Both the position numbers and the translations under genes were made by a program. Positions 1 through 13,233 of a stretch of 64,000 nucleotides of DNA are shown piece by piece. The notes under the pieces were generated by a model. The model saw only the letters and a list, made by a program, of their open reading frames with translations, searched no databases and was not told the origin of the DNA. Numbering within the stretch: position 1 is the stretch's first letter; every line of letters starts with the position of its first letter. This stretch comes from Pegea sp. RAD2-039. Its lineage: Eukaryota; Chordata; Thaliacea; Salpida; Salpidae. The stretch lies in NCBI GenBank assembly GCA_034620365.1, contig JAQGEQ010000094.1, positions 124,001 through 188,000 of the forward strand. The letters run 5' to 3'.

Positions 1-1740
1 TATGTAGCCTCCTTTACTTTGTCATATTTAGCTTTTTATTCATAATTTACTTCTAGAATGTTTTTTTTGTTAATCCTAAATTGTGAACATAAGACCTTTC
101 AGTCATCTCTTTGATCGTAAAATTAGGTTTTTGTCCGCTACAAGAGAATTTGTTACTCCCAGTCAATAATAAATAAATTAAGCTCAAAGCCATCATGATT
201 AAAACCAGTAAACACGAAACTGATTGTAATAAGACAATGAATTAAAGCAACCAAATTTTAAATACAAGAATTTAGAAGTGAATTTACAGGTCGTAGCAAC
301 TAATAGCCCCAAGACGCTTTTAAGTTCCGTAAACATCTTTTGAGTCACTCACTTTATCTATTACAAATAAACTTTTGTCATCTACTTTCAATATTTTAGT
401 TTATATTTACAATTAGCCTTCATTACTTTTGAAATTCCTTTTGCGCAAAAGTTAAAAAGTCCATTTTGTTTCTTATCAGAAAATGTAGCTGGTAGCCTAT
501 TAGTTCTATTTTCAATCATACCTCACGTATTGAAATCTCTATTTTCTTTCTACAAGTTTCGACATTTTTTGTATTTTTAAATACTTTTATTGAAACAACG
601 AAAATATTTAAAAACTTTTCTTTATAAAATCAAATAAAACAATTTTCTTTAAAAAAGAATGAGATGAAAGCTCTGAAAATTTTAAAGTTTGTTTAACTAC
701 GTTATTAAATCATTCAAAAACTAAAACCCTACATTTAAAAATTGACAAAAATTATTAATTGGTTACTCATCATCATAATAAAGAATCTTAAGCTATATTG
801 AAGTTGAAACTTTTTATAATAAGATATCAATTTCATTTTTCAAACCCTTACATCATTGATCTATCTGGAAACAAGCAAAGAAACCTATTAACTTAATCTA
901 ATTAATTTTGATCATTTTAAATATATGTAATTCCAATTTAAATTTCAGTGAATTCAAGATTAAAATCAATCGACAGTCGGTAGAAAACTAATTTATAAAA
1001 AAAACGTTTACTAAAATGAAGACAACTAATTAAACTTATCAGTATGTGATCTGTTCATTAACATCATTACTTTCAAAAACTTAATCACTTTTCAGTAAAA
1101 TGATAATGTGGAAAATGCTATCATTTCAATTTCTTTGCTTAAAGTGAAATGAAAACCTGGAAATACTAAAATTCCAACAGAAGTATGTATCTCAGTCATG
1201 TGGAAATCAAACTGATGCAACTGACAATAAGGATGACAAGCAATCATTCACATCAACTAGTTCTAATGTTTATTTATTTAGAACTATTTTGTTGTCATTT
1301 TATAACTTTGTCATAAAATAAACTATTTCAACTTACTCACTAATAGTTACACAAAACTATTGTCTAAAATAACATCTTTAAAGAATTAAGTGAAATCGAT
1401 GCACTAATACTCGAGCAGTCTTTCCTTAACTTTATTTTAACGTTTGTTAAATGATTCTTCTTCAAATATCAAAACCTTAGAATATGCTTCACAAAAAAGT
1501 TCTCTGCAAATTTTTGTATAAATATTTTATTTTTGGATTAAAATTAATAAGCTATTGACAAACTAATGTAATAACTTCTACTCAAAGTAAACAGCTAAAT
1601 TTACAATAGGATTGAAAAATTGTAAATAAATGAACTTAAATTGTTTTTTTAAGAAATTTAAGTTTTTAATCTAATGAACTTATAACAATTAAAAGAAAAA
1701 GACAAAAGAATATCAACAACAAAAACAGATAGTTTGTCTA
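1..1740. other. AT-rich non-coding stretch
   Basis: No convincing open frame, RNA gene or repeat structure. A weak similarity between about 90-180 and 14390-14480 (shared words around a Leu/Phe-rich non-coding stretch ending in AATAAATAA) suggests an old dispersed repeat, but it is too decayed to name. The 3' end of the ADAMTS-like gene may extend into the right edge. Confidence 0.5.
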
Positions 1741-1953
1741 GAACACAGATCGGTCAGAGAAGAAAAAGTCGGTGAAAACTTCGGTTAGATTTTATCTTTC
1801 ACGAACTGTTAGAGTCTCTGTAAAATAACAAAATTTGTAAAGCTGTGAGTTGCGCAAAAACCATTCAGGTTTGAACTTAACTTTATTTAATTTTTTAAGC
1901 TTAATTAAACTGAAAAATTCAAATTAATATTAATAGGAAGTAAACATTGTTAA

Positions 1954-4900
1954 AGAAAATAATTACTTGTGGTTTTCCGTTGATACAGATGCTGTTATGC
2001 GACCTCAAAACAAAACATTTCTCGCCGTCCATGACATACTCAGGAATCATGATGTCTGTAGCATCAGCATCATCCTTCTTGCAGTGCAATATACAGCATC
2101 TTCTTGCTAAATTAAAGAAAAAATATCAAATTGGTATAAAATTGTCAGATAGTTGCTTAAGATTACTGCTATTCTATCACTCATCCAAACAAATCAAACA
2201 AAATGAGTTTAAGAACTTAGTTGGAATCAATACTTACAATCTTCAGTTAAAACAGGAACAAGACCAAACTGTCGGCAGCGAGTTAGTCGATAATCAATTG
2301 GTGTTTCATCAATACAGTCATTAGTACAAGCCTCTGTTTCTATCGAGTTAGATAAACAATCTATTCCACCATTAGCTGGACTGAAAAATAGAAATTTCAC
2401 AAAATGATCAGATGCAAGTTCAGGAACTCATTTTCTTACCTAGGCGAATCACATTTTCGTTTTCGATATCTCAATCCAACTCCACATTTCGGGAAACAAT
2501 TTGACCATTTTGACCACTTACCCCAGCTCCCATTTACGACTTTGAGTTTTGGTACTGATGATTTATCAAGGCATTCGTTGTTGATACAATACTGAAATTA
2601 GAATAGTTTTTATTTAAAAATCAGTACTATCTGTAAACAAACTTTTTTCAAAAAGATAGTTTCAGGCACAGTTGTTAAACATTTTTTGTACAAACAAAGA
2701 ACACTTACCTTGTTCAAGCCACATTCTGTTCCTTCCAAAACTGTCGCCATATTACTTCTAATCTTCTCTTTTCTTTCAAACTCTACACCTTCATCCATGC
2801 ACCATAAAGTTCCACAAGGGTTTTCAATCATCTTTTAGAAAAAAAATTAGGTTTTAGATTTTCATCAGCTTAAGTAATAGAGTAAAATCTTGAAATTATT
2901 TGTCTTTTAACCTTTGGAGCCATTGAATAGTTTTTTCCATATATTATTTTGCATTGTTGATCTATAGTGTATCTTCTACCAATATAAATATCAACTACAT
3001 CGTGCTTTACTTCCTGATTTATAAGACAAGAAATAGATCTGAAATAAGTAAAAGTAAAATTTCGAAATAAATTCAGATAAAGTGTAAATCTTTTACGATG
3101 TTTTTCCTAAGGAACCCAAAGAACATCTTGACCAAGTGAAATCAGATAAAGAGGGAGGATGTGTTATATTCATCACATTGTTGAGTTCTAATCCAGCGCA
3201 ATCTGTTGATTCGATTGGTGATACTCCAATACTGCAAATTCATTGATATTTGTAAGTGTCTCATCTACTCAATTATTTCAAAATCATAAATAGTTTTAGA
3301 TTAACAGCCACCAAAATTTTATTCTTTCTACTTGGTACTCACATCTGGGCAATTTTCTGTGCCATGATCATAATTGTTTTCTTTCCTTCATCTCTCAAAC
3401 TAAACACTGGTGTTGCTTGACCACAAGCAGTGGTTGAATTTCCTAGATAACGAAATGATATGAAATAAATCTTTCAGATATTTATTGGCTCTTATTTGTT
3501 TGTTATTCACAAACCTGTTGAAATGTTATGCGAATGATCTCCAAGATAAAAAATCACGTTGGATAAAAGATCACTTGATCCTTTCTCATCCTGAATTTTG
3601 AATATTTCAACAACCTTGTCTAATCCGTGATGTTTTGCAGCAAAATCAGCATAATAAGTCTGCGAACAAATTCTATTTGCAAATTTCTAAATAGTTGTTG
3701 TTACATTTAAAAATATTACGTATTTTAAAAAAATATAAAAGAATAAAGTAAATTTAAAGAAAATTATTTAATTAAGGTGAAAGATTTAATTAAATCTAGT
3801 ATTGGAAACATCTTTCAATAGAATATTTACCTCGAGTGCAGTAAGAAGATTTGTTTTCTGATGAACAACATTGATATCAAACCCGTGTTTTTTGACATCA
3901 ATGTTTTGGAAGACCTTGTTAACCTTCAACAAAAATAAAAATATCTTAGGAACAGTTTAATGGCTTAGTATGATAAGATGTCAGCAAGTTATTTACATTA
4001 TAGACTAAATATTTGATCCAATCAGCAATATTCTGTATATTATGCAGGTCTGTTACGTAGTCATCAACAATAAAAGTGACTTTTATATCAAACGAAATCT
4101 TATGAGGATAATTAAAATGCTTTTGTAGAAATCTTTCAGTTTCACTGAGACCACCTAGAAAAACAATAATATTTAACTTTTTTTCGAAATTTGTTTTTAA
4201 AGTTATTGTTTACTAAATAATATATAACTAAATTAAATTAATGTCACATTTGAAAATGTTAGTTTAATAATGCATACTAGAGGATTTGTACGATAGGGAT
4301 GAGATTCCATCCTCCTTTGCCAACAGAAAATCTAATGGCTTCCGTATTTCTTCAAATAAAACAGTGCAAATTAGGAGTATTATATTTCAAAAGAAAATAT
4401 TAGTAAAATTGATATCACTAATAATTGTTGTTAAGTTGAAATTTGATCAATAATTTGTCTTCTACAGTTCAAAAAAACGCTGAATTACAACAGTAGCTTA
4501 CTATTCAAGAGAATTCTTTTCTTTAATTTGGATTGTACAGTAGTCAATAAGACCTTTTCGGTTCCTCTATAGCCAGTAATAAACTTGTGAAACCTCAAGT
4601 TGTGCAAAATGGTTCCTTGTTTCTAGAGAATAAAATTATATAAATTATACAATCAGTGTGTATCAAAATATTATTTTATCTTATGAAAATAAAAACTTGA
4701 AACTCACGGTACACATATCATAGTTGACAATCGATTTTGGGAAATAAACAAATTTCCTTCTTTGGTGACTTACTGGAAGATTAATTAATCGTCCAGTCAA
4801 AAAACATCGAGATGAATTAGATAATTCGTCGACATCATAACGATGATATGACTTTGAAACTGGGTAATCTTGAGTTTTAAACTCTATATAAAAGTTTTCC

Positions 4901-5334
4901 TCAATTTTATATGAGCCATTAATAGACATATAGATAGTATGATTTTTATTTTCTACTGCTGACTGAATTTCATTCAATTGTTCTTGACTAAAATCTGATT
5001 CAGTTCCATTAAGTCTGCCTTGTGTTTGCAATTGGTAGATGACATTTTGCTTGATTGGTTTTTCTAGATTCGATGTAATTCGTTTGAACTGCGGTGTCAA
5101 AAGAAAGCCTTCAACCTCAGACACTTTTGGATTAGCAGAAACTATTTAAAATAAATGAGTATTTCAGGCTTGATGGATAATATTTTATTTAATAAAACTT
5201 ACAAATAGCATCAATATCTTCACAATTTCCAACCTGAAAATAGATACAATATTTTAACTTCTAATATTTAAAAAATAAGAACTTACCAAAATGACACTGA
5301 AGATGACAAAAACTCCAAAAAGTTTTAAAAACAT
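1954..5334 (-). CDS. ADAMTS-like secreted protein with a lost zinc site (pseudoprotease)
   Basis: About fifteen coding exons in consistent phase give a protein of roughly 700 residues. It starts MFLKLFGVFVIF, a signal peptide (exon 5287-5334). Then come a propeptide-like region (exon 4708-5141), a reprolysin-like domain (exons from 4622 down to about 3098, with VDDYVTDLHNI), a disintegrin-like region (DQQCKIIYGKN), the ADAMTS signature LWCMDEG...EGTECGLNK with YCINNEC, a thrombospondin type-1 repeat (WGKWSKWSNC...CGVGLRYRKRKC) and a Cys-rich region ending SICINGKPQ. Family knowledge: ADAMTS proteins are extracellular matrix zinc proteases. Here the place of HExxHxxGxxH reads QKIAQMIGVSP (3345-3359 plus next exon), so all three zinc histidines and the catalytic Glu are replaced while the fold and downstream Cys-rich parts are kept. 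Catalysis is therefore unlikely; a binding or decoy role is inference. The last exon and stop are uncertain: the frame after position 1954 soon meets stops. Confidence 0.85.
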
Positions 5335-5396
5335 TTTATTTTTAAGTGTATTGGTCCTTCTCTAAGTCTTTGAATGTTAACTTTCAAATTTTCTCA

Positions 5397-5407
5397 CCTT
5401 TTATATC
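5397..5407 (-). promoter_or_regulatory. TATA box of the ADAMTS-like gene
   Basis: TATATAAAAGG on the minus strand lies about 65 bases before the start codon at 5334. The same spacing is seen between the TATA box and ATG of the TGF-beta gene at 47969. Confidence 0.5.
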
Positions 5408-7724
5408 CTTACTAACTAATTTCATCAAAAAAATGTAAAATTTCCGTTAGATAGATATTTTAGAAAATATAAAAAAAGGGAAAATTTTATGAATTAGAAA
5501 ATTTTCAAACTTTTTATCAATTATTTGAAAAATGAAACAATTGTAAATTTTTTATATTCTTTATGTGGGGCTTCTAGTTTCAAAATTTTTATCAGGAAAC
5601 ATGACATCATTATTGTAGACTTATTCAATTTCACAAAATACTTTAGCTATACAAAGTTTGTTTTAAATTCTAAAAAAAGAAATGACCTAAAAACTTCTAT
5701 AAATTGATTTTTTGGGAATTATATCGTTAATTTATAGTTTATGTAAAACAATATACTTTCTTTGGGATTACTATATAAACTTATTTTTTACATTAGTTGA
5801 CAAATTTATTATCTTTTTTAAACAAAATCATCAATTAGTTTTTAAGTTTGTCCAAAATTTAAAATAATTAATATTTTAGTCAAAATATTGTACAGGAAAT
5901 AGGTTACAGAAAGTACAACGGCATCTATTTAAAGATTTGACAAAGTAAAAAGTTAAACAACCAGACAGTAAACAGAGTATTTTATGTTTTTCACTAAACT
6001 GAATTACCAAAAAAAGTTTGTTTAATTTGTAAGTTAGAAAATATTTTCAAAATGAGTTTCACTAATTATAATTAGATAAAAACTATAAACCTTAATTTTA
6101 ACTTTCTTATGTCCTAAGTTTTAAATAATTAAAGTTAAAAGATAACCTATTATCTTGTTTAACTAGAGCAAATACTTTTCTTGTTAGATCATCAACTATT
6201 TCATTAGTTAAATATAGAAGAAACAATTTTAGTATTCAAAGCATTTTATGACAGTATTTTTCCTATTTAGAACCAATAATGAGAACATGTTAGTTTGATA
6301 GGTTGTTTTAATCATCTAATCAAATTATAAGTAAAAACTCTTAGTATTTTTAGCTGATAATAACACATAGAATGTAACTGTGATTTAGTAGAAGTTAACT
6401 TGAAAGTATTCAATAAGAACTTATAGAAATGTCAATTTTTTCATAAAAATAGTTTTGTTATTGTTTGGTTACTGATAAATTTACTTTATTTTTAGTTTAA
6501 AATATGAGATAAAAAGTTGCAGTTTTCTAACTCATACAATTGTATTCAAAATTAGGCCTTTGTAGGAACTGTTATGTGAATCATTAAGTTGATAAATTAT
6601 TAAAATGATACATAAAAATGTTTAGTATGTACTTGTGAGATATGTGCTTGGGTAGTATCTTGTGAATTAGGAACATGTGAACATACAAAACTAATACAAA
6701 AGCTGCTAAATATAGAATCCACTTTCTTTTCACTTAGTTTATTTATTCTACAAATAATTCTAGAATAAGAAAAATGTTGATATAATAAAGTGTTTTTTTA
6801 TGTAACATTTTAAACAACAAACTTCACTAGTTTGATTTATACAGTTTGGATAAAGTTGAAAATTTATACAAATCAAAAGTTTCCTACACATGTTGTAAAC
6901 AGTTAGAAATAATTGATTTCAATTTTGTGTTTAAACAATTAAATCAGCGATAAAGATTTAAGTTTTGAAATCATTTTTTGTATGATAAAGTTTTTATATC
7001 TTTTTTGACTAATTAATTTATTATAAATAATAGTTTTTATCATTTCTTTTAATTTATGTTTGTTTACAGGAGTTTAGATAAAAATGAAAACTTTAAAACG
7101 TAAAAACAGAATTTTAACAAATAAACTTAAAAACTCACTTTGTTCATTTTGTAGATCACTTGCGCAGTAAGGTCTGAAAAGACTTGAAGAGACTGTAATG
7201 TTATGACTTTTTATATTAACTATTTTATTATCACTTACTGTAAGTTTTGATGTAGCTAGAAAATTAGAAAAAAACAACAATTCTTTTAAATGAAACAATC
7301 CACAAAAACCTTATTCAAATATTTTATGCCTACATCTATTAGTATTTAACCCAAACCAACAAACAGCTGACATAGTTTTGTAAGATGAAAACAACTGGAA
7401 ATATTCTGTTTTTTTTCAAAGTTTACTTCATTTAAAAAAATAAAATATTTTATGGCCACGTGGTAGAACTACTCAGAAAAAGAAAGTAGATGCACTATTC
7501 ATCAATGTCAGTAACATCGTTTAATCACTTCAGTAACCATGATATATAAACCAGGTAGTTAAGCTTTATAAAACTTAATTGTTGAAAAATACGATAAAGT
7601 ATCTTGCTTTAAAAATACTTTTAAAATTAGTAAATATAATATGAAGTAAAAATATGTATTTAATAGAGAAAATAAGTCAAGCTAATAACTTAAAATGAAA
7701 ATATCTTCAGAATAAAAAGTTATT
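5408..7724. other. AT-rich intergenic DNA
   Basis: No gene I can support apart from one exon-like segment listed separately at 7133-7258. Many homopolymer A/T runs and no repeat family recognised. Confidence 0.5.
7133..7258 (-). other. possible isolated exon
   Basis: On the minus strand an open segment is bounded by CAG at its 5' side (acceptor-like, near 7241) and by AACAAA followed by GTGAGT (a good donor) at 7133. The frame reads about 40 residues including RPYCASDLQNEQ. No upstream start or partner exon was found, and the sequence is not recognised. It could be an exon of an unseen gene, a relic or chance. Confidence 0.2.
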
Positions 7725-10700
7725 TGTTCATTTATTTCCATGAACGCGAAAGAGGGTGCCTGAAGAGAGCACCTCTCGCTAACACACATTCTCACAAATA
7801 ACATCTATCTAGTCAAAAATATAGAAAGTAAGAGAAGTAACACATGGTATTTCAGTAGTCCTCAAAGCATAGAACAGTTAAAAATTACAAAGAATGTTAA
7901 TGATATAAGAAAGAGAAAAAAAAACACAGTTCAGAAATGACAGTGTTGGTAATATTATAACGGTTCAACTTTTTTTTGAACAACACCAGCGACTCCGAGA
8001 TGACAATGTCTGATGGCAGCTGGTTCCATGTACTAATTGTGCGATATGAGAAAAAAATCGCTCTGATTAAAGTACCAGGTGGTATGGACTTAATAAGATG
8101 TAATGTGTTTCGTCTGAGCTGATATAACTTGAGGGAACGACTAATGGAAAAGAAATCATCAAACTGAAGGTCAATTAAATTGTGGATAATTCTAAAAATA
8201 AGAATTAAGTTGTATTTAATCCGTCAAATTTCCCAAGTATCTAAATTGAAGAAGGTGAGACGACGTTTATAACTATCATATTTAATGTTAAGTTTCCTGC
8301 ATACCAATCTCGTAAATGTCGCCTGAACAGATTCAATTTTTTTGATATCACCAACTTGATATGGCATCCATGCACTGACATTGTATTCAAGAATTAGACG
8401 TAATTATAATTTAAAAATATTTTCAAAAAGCATAGATTCTTAAAACTTCTTAAAAAAGGTCTATATAATCAGGTAGACAAGTTTAATTGATTTTGCAAAG
8501 ATCTTAGAAAAATAATTGAGACATTTAAAGTCAGATGATAAAGTAATGCCAAGGTCCAGAACCAAAGGTCTTTTGGAAAAATAAATCTATTGATGGAGTA
8601 TTGGTTGAAGCAATTTACAGCTGGTTTACGAGAAAAAGTTATAAGTTCAGACTTTGTGGGCTGGATTCTGAGCTGCCAATTCGTAGACCAGTTTTCTACA
8701 GTGTGTAGTGCAATTTAAAGTTTTGAAGGATTGCAAGATAATAGCTTGATCTGAATATTGATATCATATGACAAACGCTCTTGAGTTTTGCAGATAACTG
8801 AAGTCAGCGAAACTGGTCTGTAGTTAAGTGCGGTGTTTCTGGGACCCTTTTTATGAATTGGAGTAATAATTGCTTTCTTCCAATTTTGTGGAACTCTTCC
8901 TCGCCTAAGAGTCATGTTAAAGAGTAGCGATAAAGGTAGTGATAAAGAGGAAGTAGCTTTTCTTAAAAGCAAAGCTGAGATCTGATCTGGGGTGTTGGAA
9001 ACTGATGATTTTAAAGAAGAAATAGCCTTAGATACCATATTGACCGTTATGTCAAGATCTACCATCTCAGAGACATTTGTAAGAATGTCGGAGTAGGAGA
9101 GAAAAGGAGTATTGCCATCATCGGTTATATAAAAGCTATTGAATTGATTGTTAAGCAACTCAGCTTTATTTTCTGGTTTCATCACAAGCTGGTCGCTGTT
9201 ATCCATTAGGGGAGGTATTTGAGATCTCGCCTTAAGCTTGCGATTTATGAAACCAAAAAACGTTTTTTTGCAAGGTGAAGATAAAACTGCACTTTCTCTT
9301 CCCAAATAGAAATTAGAAATAGATTTCTTGTACACTATACAAACATCTTTGTACAGAGATTTGATGAAAGGGTCTGTTTTAGTTTGTTTGTATAAGAGGT
9401 TTTTTAAATGTTGTAAATTTCTTAAATATTTGGGCAAATGTGGTTTTTTGTTGGTTCTATAAAAAGGTATGAATTTTTTGATTGACTGTTTAACGATGTT
9501 AGTATACCTTGAGTAAATAGTATTGATGTCTTCGGAAGAGTTGAATACAGAAATTCAGTCAAAATCTGATAGAAACAACAAAATTGTGATCGCATGTCAG
9601 AGCAAAAGGTTCTCTTTGATCAACGTAAATAATGTTTTCGGGTTTTGACGTGATAAGAAGATCCAAAGTATTACCACTAACTTGGGTCGGAAAAGTAACC
9701 ATCTGAGATAGATTATTGGCATTGAGGAAGCTTACAAAGGCATGACTAAGAAAGGGTGAATTAGTATTATCGCTATCCAAGTTAAACGATTTTCCACTAA
9801 ATGCTAAATTCGGGTTATTCCAATCAATTTTACCAAAATTAAAATCCCCCAAAATATATAACTCAGGACACACAACACTCTTCAGAACCTTCAATAAGGC
9901 CTTAACAGTAACCTTATCATTAGTTTTAGAGGGTGGTAGATAGGTACATATAAAACGAGAAAATTTGGACTTTGATTAATGAAAATCAAAAGCGATAATC
10001 TCAAACCCTGAACAATTAATAAGATAGATCTGAATTCTAGAGATCTTGGGTGCAAGCGATATGTTGTAAATTATGCAAACACCGCCGCCGCCTCTATCAT
10101 ACAGTCTATCACAACGCAAAACACAAAAAAGATTACCGTCAACCAGAAAAGAATCAGGATAAAATGGTTTCAACCAAGTTTCAGTAATAAAAACAAATGT
10201 GAAACCTTGGGAATGCAAAAGAGATTTCAATTGAAAAATTTTGTGCGTTGAAGAACATACCTAATGTGATATAAGAATTATCTTTTTGATGCTTGTGAGA
10301 TTTGATGATGGGCTTCTGTAAATTGATATCTTGGGTATTAACAATTGTGTCCGGAGAGAGTTTGAAAAAAGAAAATGTGAGTCCAGTGGTTATTTGCCAC
10401 TTCCGTTTTTTGAAAAAAACCTTGACAATTCTCAAGGCCCATGGTGGACCTCGAACTTTGTATTTGAAATCAGTTGATTGTTCCTTCTGATTTCGGTTGT
10501 ACGCCTCTTTTAGAAGACGCTTATTTTCTAGGCGAACATCTTCACACATATCATGTGCTACTCTAATGCGCTCGATTTTTTTCAAGCTTTAGCTTATACA
10601 ACTTGGCAAGAAACTTGCGTTTGTTCCAATTTTCCTAAAAGGACACTTTCAACGGTCTTTGATGATCTGAGCTTTTTGCTCCAAGTCTAGTCATTGATAC

Positions 10701-10745
10701 CTTTGGAACGTCCACAAAATCAAGGCTTTGTGGAATATATATTAT
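7725..10745 (-). mobile_element. CR1/L2/Jockey-group LINE, long but broken copy
   Basis: This is the longest member of the main LINE family in the window. From 5' to 3' on the minus strand: an ORF1-like end (10181-10585, with ENKRLLKEAYNR and FKYKVRGPPWA), an AP endonuclease-like domain in two pieces (FITETWL near 10170 and ILGDFNFGKIDW near 9840), reverse transcriptase motifs (8715-9437: TPIHKKGPR, NYRPVSLTSV), and the C-terminal region (about 7930-8420), followed by a 3' tail starting at the word ACGCGAAAGAGGGTGCC read on the plus strand. The reverse transcriptase jumps from the NYRPVSL block almost directly to the residues that follow the catalytic YADD box in sister copies (DINIQIKLLSCNPSKL), so the core including YADD has been deleted. 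There are several frame changes. It cannot move on its own. Confidence 0.85.
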
Positions 10746-11406
10746 ATATATAATATACAAATCACTTCCTAGAAATAACTTTATCACAACGTATAAGCAT
10801 TTATTCAAATAGAATATAACCTATAACCTGAAACTTATTGAAATAGAATCAATAAAATAGAATTAATTAACACATATGTTGTTATAAATAAACTAATTAA
10901 ATTTTTTCAAAAGTTTTTTTGAATTTTAATATGTTTTTAAGCTATTTATAAAATTTTATTAAGTTTCTTTTAAAAAGATCTTTTATTGTGAAAATGAAAT
11001 TTCTAAATGTTTAATAATCACTTTTGTGATTTTCTCACATATGAATGTGTTCAGTTGATTATTACTGTGAGTTACGGACAGAGCTTTTAATGTTATCATG
11101 AAAGTTAGGTAGTTTTTGATATGCAATATTTTGATCAAATATTATTATACTTTTGTTTATATTAACATGCTAAAAGTTTTTTATATCTTTCATACTTTCT
11201 CTGTAAGAATGAAATTATGATATTTTCATGAGCTTTGTGAAAATAACAAATTCATTTCTCATTTTGTTCACAGTCTTACGTTTTGCTTTAATATATTACT
11301 AAGTTTTTCTTTAAATTTTAACTTTGTGAGATTTTGATAAACAATCCTAACCTTGTATTATTGTCAAACTTTGAAATTTTAGGCTGGTAGTATAAGAATC
11401 TTTAAA
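10746..11406. other. AT-rich DNA upstream of the endosulfine gene
   Basis: Starts with a short TA-rich run (about 10737-10760) marking the 5' edge of the LINE. No coding features seen. The 5' leader and promoter of the endosulfine gene must lie in its right part, but I see no clear TATA box. Confidence 0.4.
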
Positions 11407-13233
11407 ATGTCAGACATCAAATTGCAGAAAGAAGATTCTGTTAACGATTCCAACAAGGAAGTAAACACAAAAACTGTAAGTTGATGATATTTGAATCAAG
11501 TTTTGTTCTTTTATTTGGATGTTTTTACAGATTGAGCTGGAACAAGAAAATCTTTTGAGGAAGAGATATGGTAATATAAAGATGAAGAAAGGACCTCGTT
11601 TGCTTCAACGACGTGGAGTGAGTAGTAACTCTCAATCAAACTCTTATTTTTACATCTATGAATAGATTTTATCTCAAAATTATCGAATCATATTATTTGT
11701 AAAGTCAGTTCAATATTTAGTTATTCGAAACAAGATTTTGATTAGTATATAGATCCTAATTAAAGAGATGAAGTATTGCTGCTTATATCAGTCTAATTGA
11801 TTAGTATTTAGGATTATTTGCAAATGAAAATATAATCATTCTGGCATCTCTTGCGACGCTACCTAATTGTCTTCTGCTCTACTACCTAGTTAGCGTGGAG
11901 AGTTGAATCCTGCTGCATTTGGCGATTCGGGAAGTTACAGTTACTGGTTATAAACCTAATCTCATTTGGCAAAGAGACGGGCGCCAGGAATAACTTCCTG
12001 TAAATTAGACTGTAAATTGGTGCTTCTATCAATATCATTTTAGAAACTAAATATGAGCTTTCCACTTTTAAACTAGGAAGTCACATTATTTCCACCGGTT
12101 TAGATGGCGGTGCCAGTAACGTTTGTGGTTTCAGAAAAACTGTCATCATTATTAACGAGCTAGAAGTCGATATTACCTCCCTTCAAAAGACTCGCCAACC
12201 AAAGCTTCGTAAGAGAAACAATTTACACTTTTTCCTGACAAAAAAAGCTTGCTAACGAACGTAGAGGATATGGTGTAGGTTTCGCAGTTAAGAACACCTT
12301 ACTACGTTCAGTAGTCGAAGGTACGAACGTATAACAATTCTCCGAAATACACCAAAAAAGTCAAACCAACCCTTAGTCAGCGCACACTTTGTACAATTCG
12401 AAGATACTTTCTATGAGAAACTCCATCTGGTTATTTGTTCCCAAACATGATGATCTCATAGTTCTGGGTGACTTCAACGCTAGAGTAGGTGCTGATCATC
12501 ATTCCATGTCTTGGACGCTTTAGTTTGGTAAAGTCGATATTACCTCCCTTCAAAAGACGCTATCACAAAATCACCAACTTCTTTTTCATGACTAAAACAA
12601 AACTCAAAACAGTTCCCCTGCAATCTGCTGCAGGAGAAATCTTATACACTAAAGACGAGCAACAATTACAGAAGAATACAGAGCGAATGTACGCTCCAAA
12701 TGTCGTTCTCTACTTAAACAACTGGAGAAGAGAATAACAACCAGCTTTAAAGAAAAGAAAGAAACTCTAAAAGCATTTTCTGTTTCGTTTCACTTTGTCT
12801 TGATATTTCTGCTGCATTTCACGGTGTTTTGATTTGCTCTTTTAACGTCATCACTCAGAGTAAATCCCAGATGGCCGTTCTCGGTCAAAGTAGGTCCTTA
12901 TTTCAAATGAAACCAACAAAATTGTGTCAATATTGTGAAGAGTTTATAAATATTTTGTGACTTTTTCAGAGGTTTTCATGAATTTCTTAAAGCAAAATAT
13001 TTATGAAATTTCACTAAATCTAATTTTGTTAAAAGCAGAACAAGTTCTTTGATTCTGGTGAATACAATATGGAGAGAGCTAAACTTGTTAGTACTGCTGG
13101 CGAAAAGCCTTCACCAATTAAAAAGGAGATAACTGGTGATCGTATGCCAACACCTCAAGATATGCCTTGCATGAAGAAGAACTCTCAGAGTAATTTGGTG
13201 GTCTCTAAAACAATGATTGATGATGGCAACTAG
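11407..13233 (+). CDS. ensa: endosulfine/ARPP19 family PP2A inhibitor
   Basis: Three exons, all in phase 0: 11407-11475, 11531-11617 and 13039-13233 (or from 13036 with the alternative NAGNAG acceptor, adding one Gln), giving about 116 residues, close to the family's usual 110-120. The hallmark core FDSGEYNM is present. In animals its serine is phosphorylated by Greatwall/MASTL, after which the protein inhibits PP2A-B55 and allows mitotic entry. The C-terminal block TGDRMPTPQDMP matches the conserved TGDHIPTPQDLP of the family, and the basic block RKRYGNIKMKKGPRLLQRRG precedes the core as expected. The second intron (1.4 kb) holds a LINE relic. Stop is TAG; AATAAATAAA near 13292 is a likely polyadenylation signal. 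Confidence 0.93.
11870..12760 (+). mobile_element. decayed LINE fragment (endonuclease part) in the endosulfine intron
   Basis: Reading all three plus frames shows pieces of an AP-endonuclease LINE: VIINELEVDITSLQKTR, RRGYGVGFAVKNT and VLGDFNARVGADHHSM, typical of RTE-like or related non-LTR elements. The pieces are interrupted by many stops and shifts. The words GTCGATATTACCTCCCTTC occur twice (near 12168 and 12534), so the relic contains an internal duplication or is a join of two copies. GC content is above its surroundings. Confidence 0.7.
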
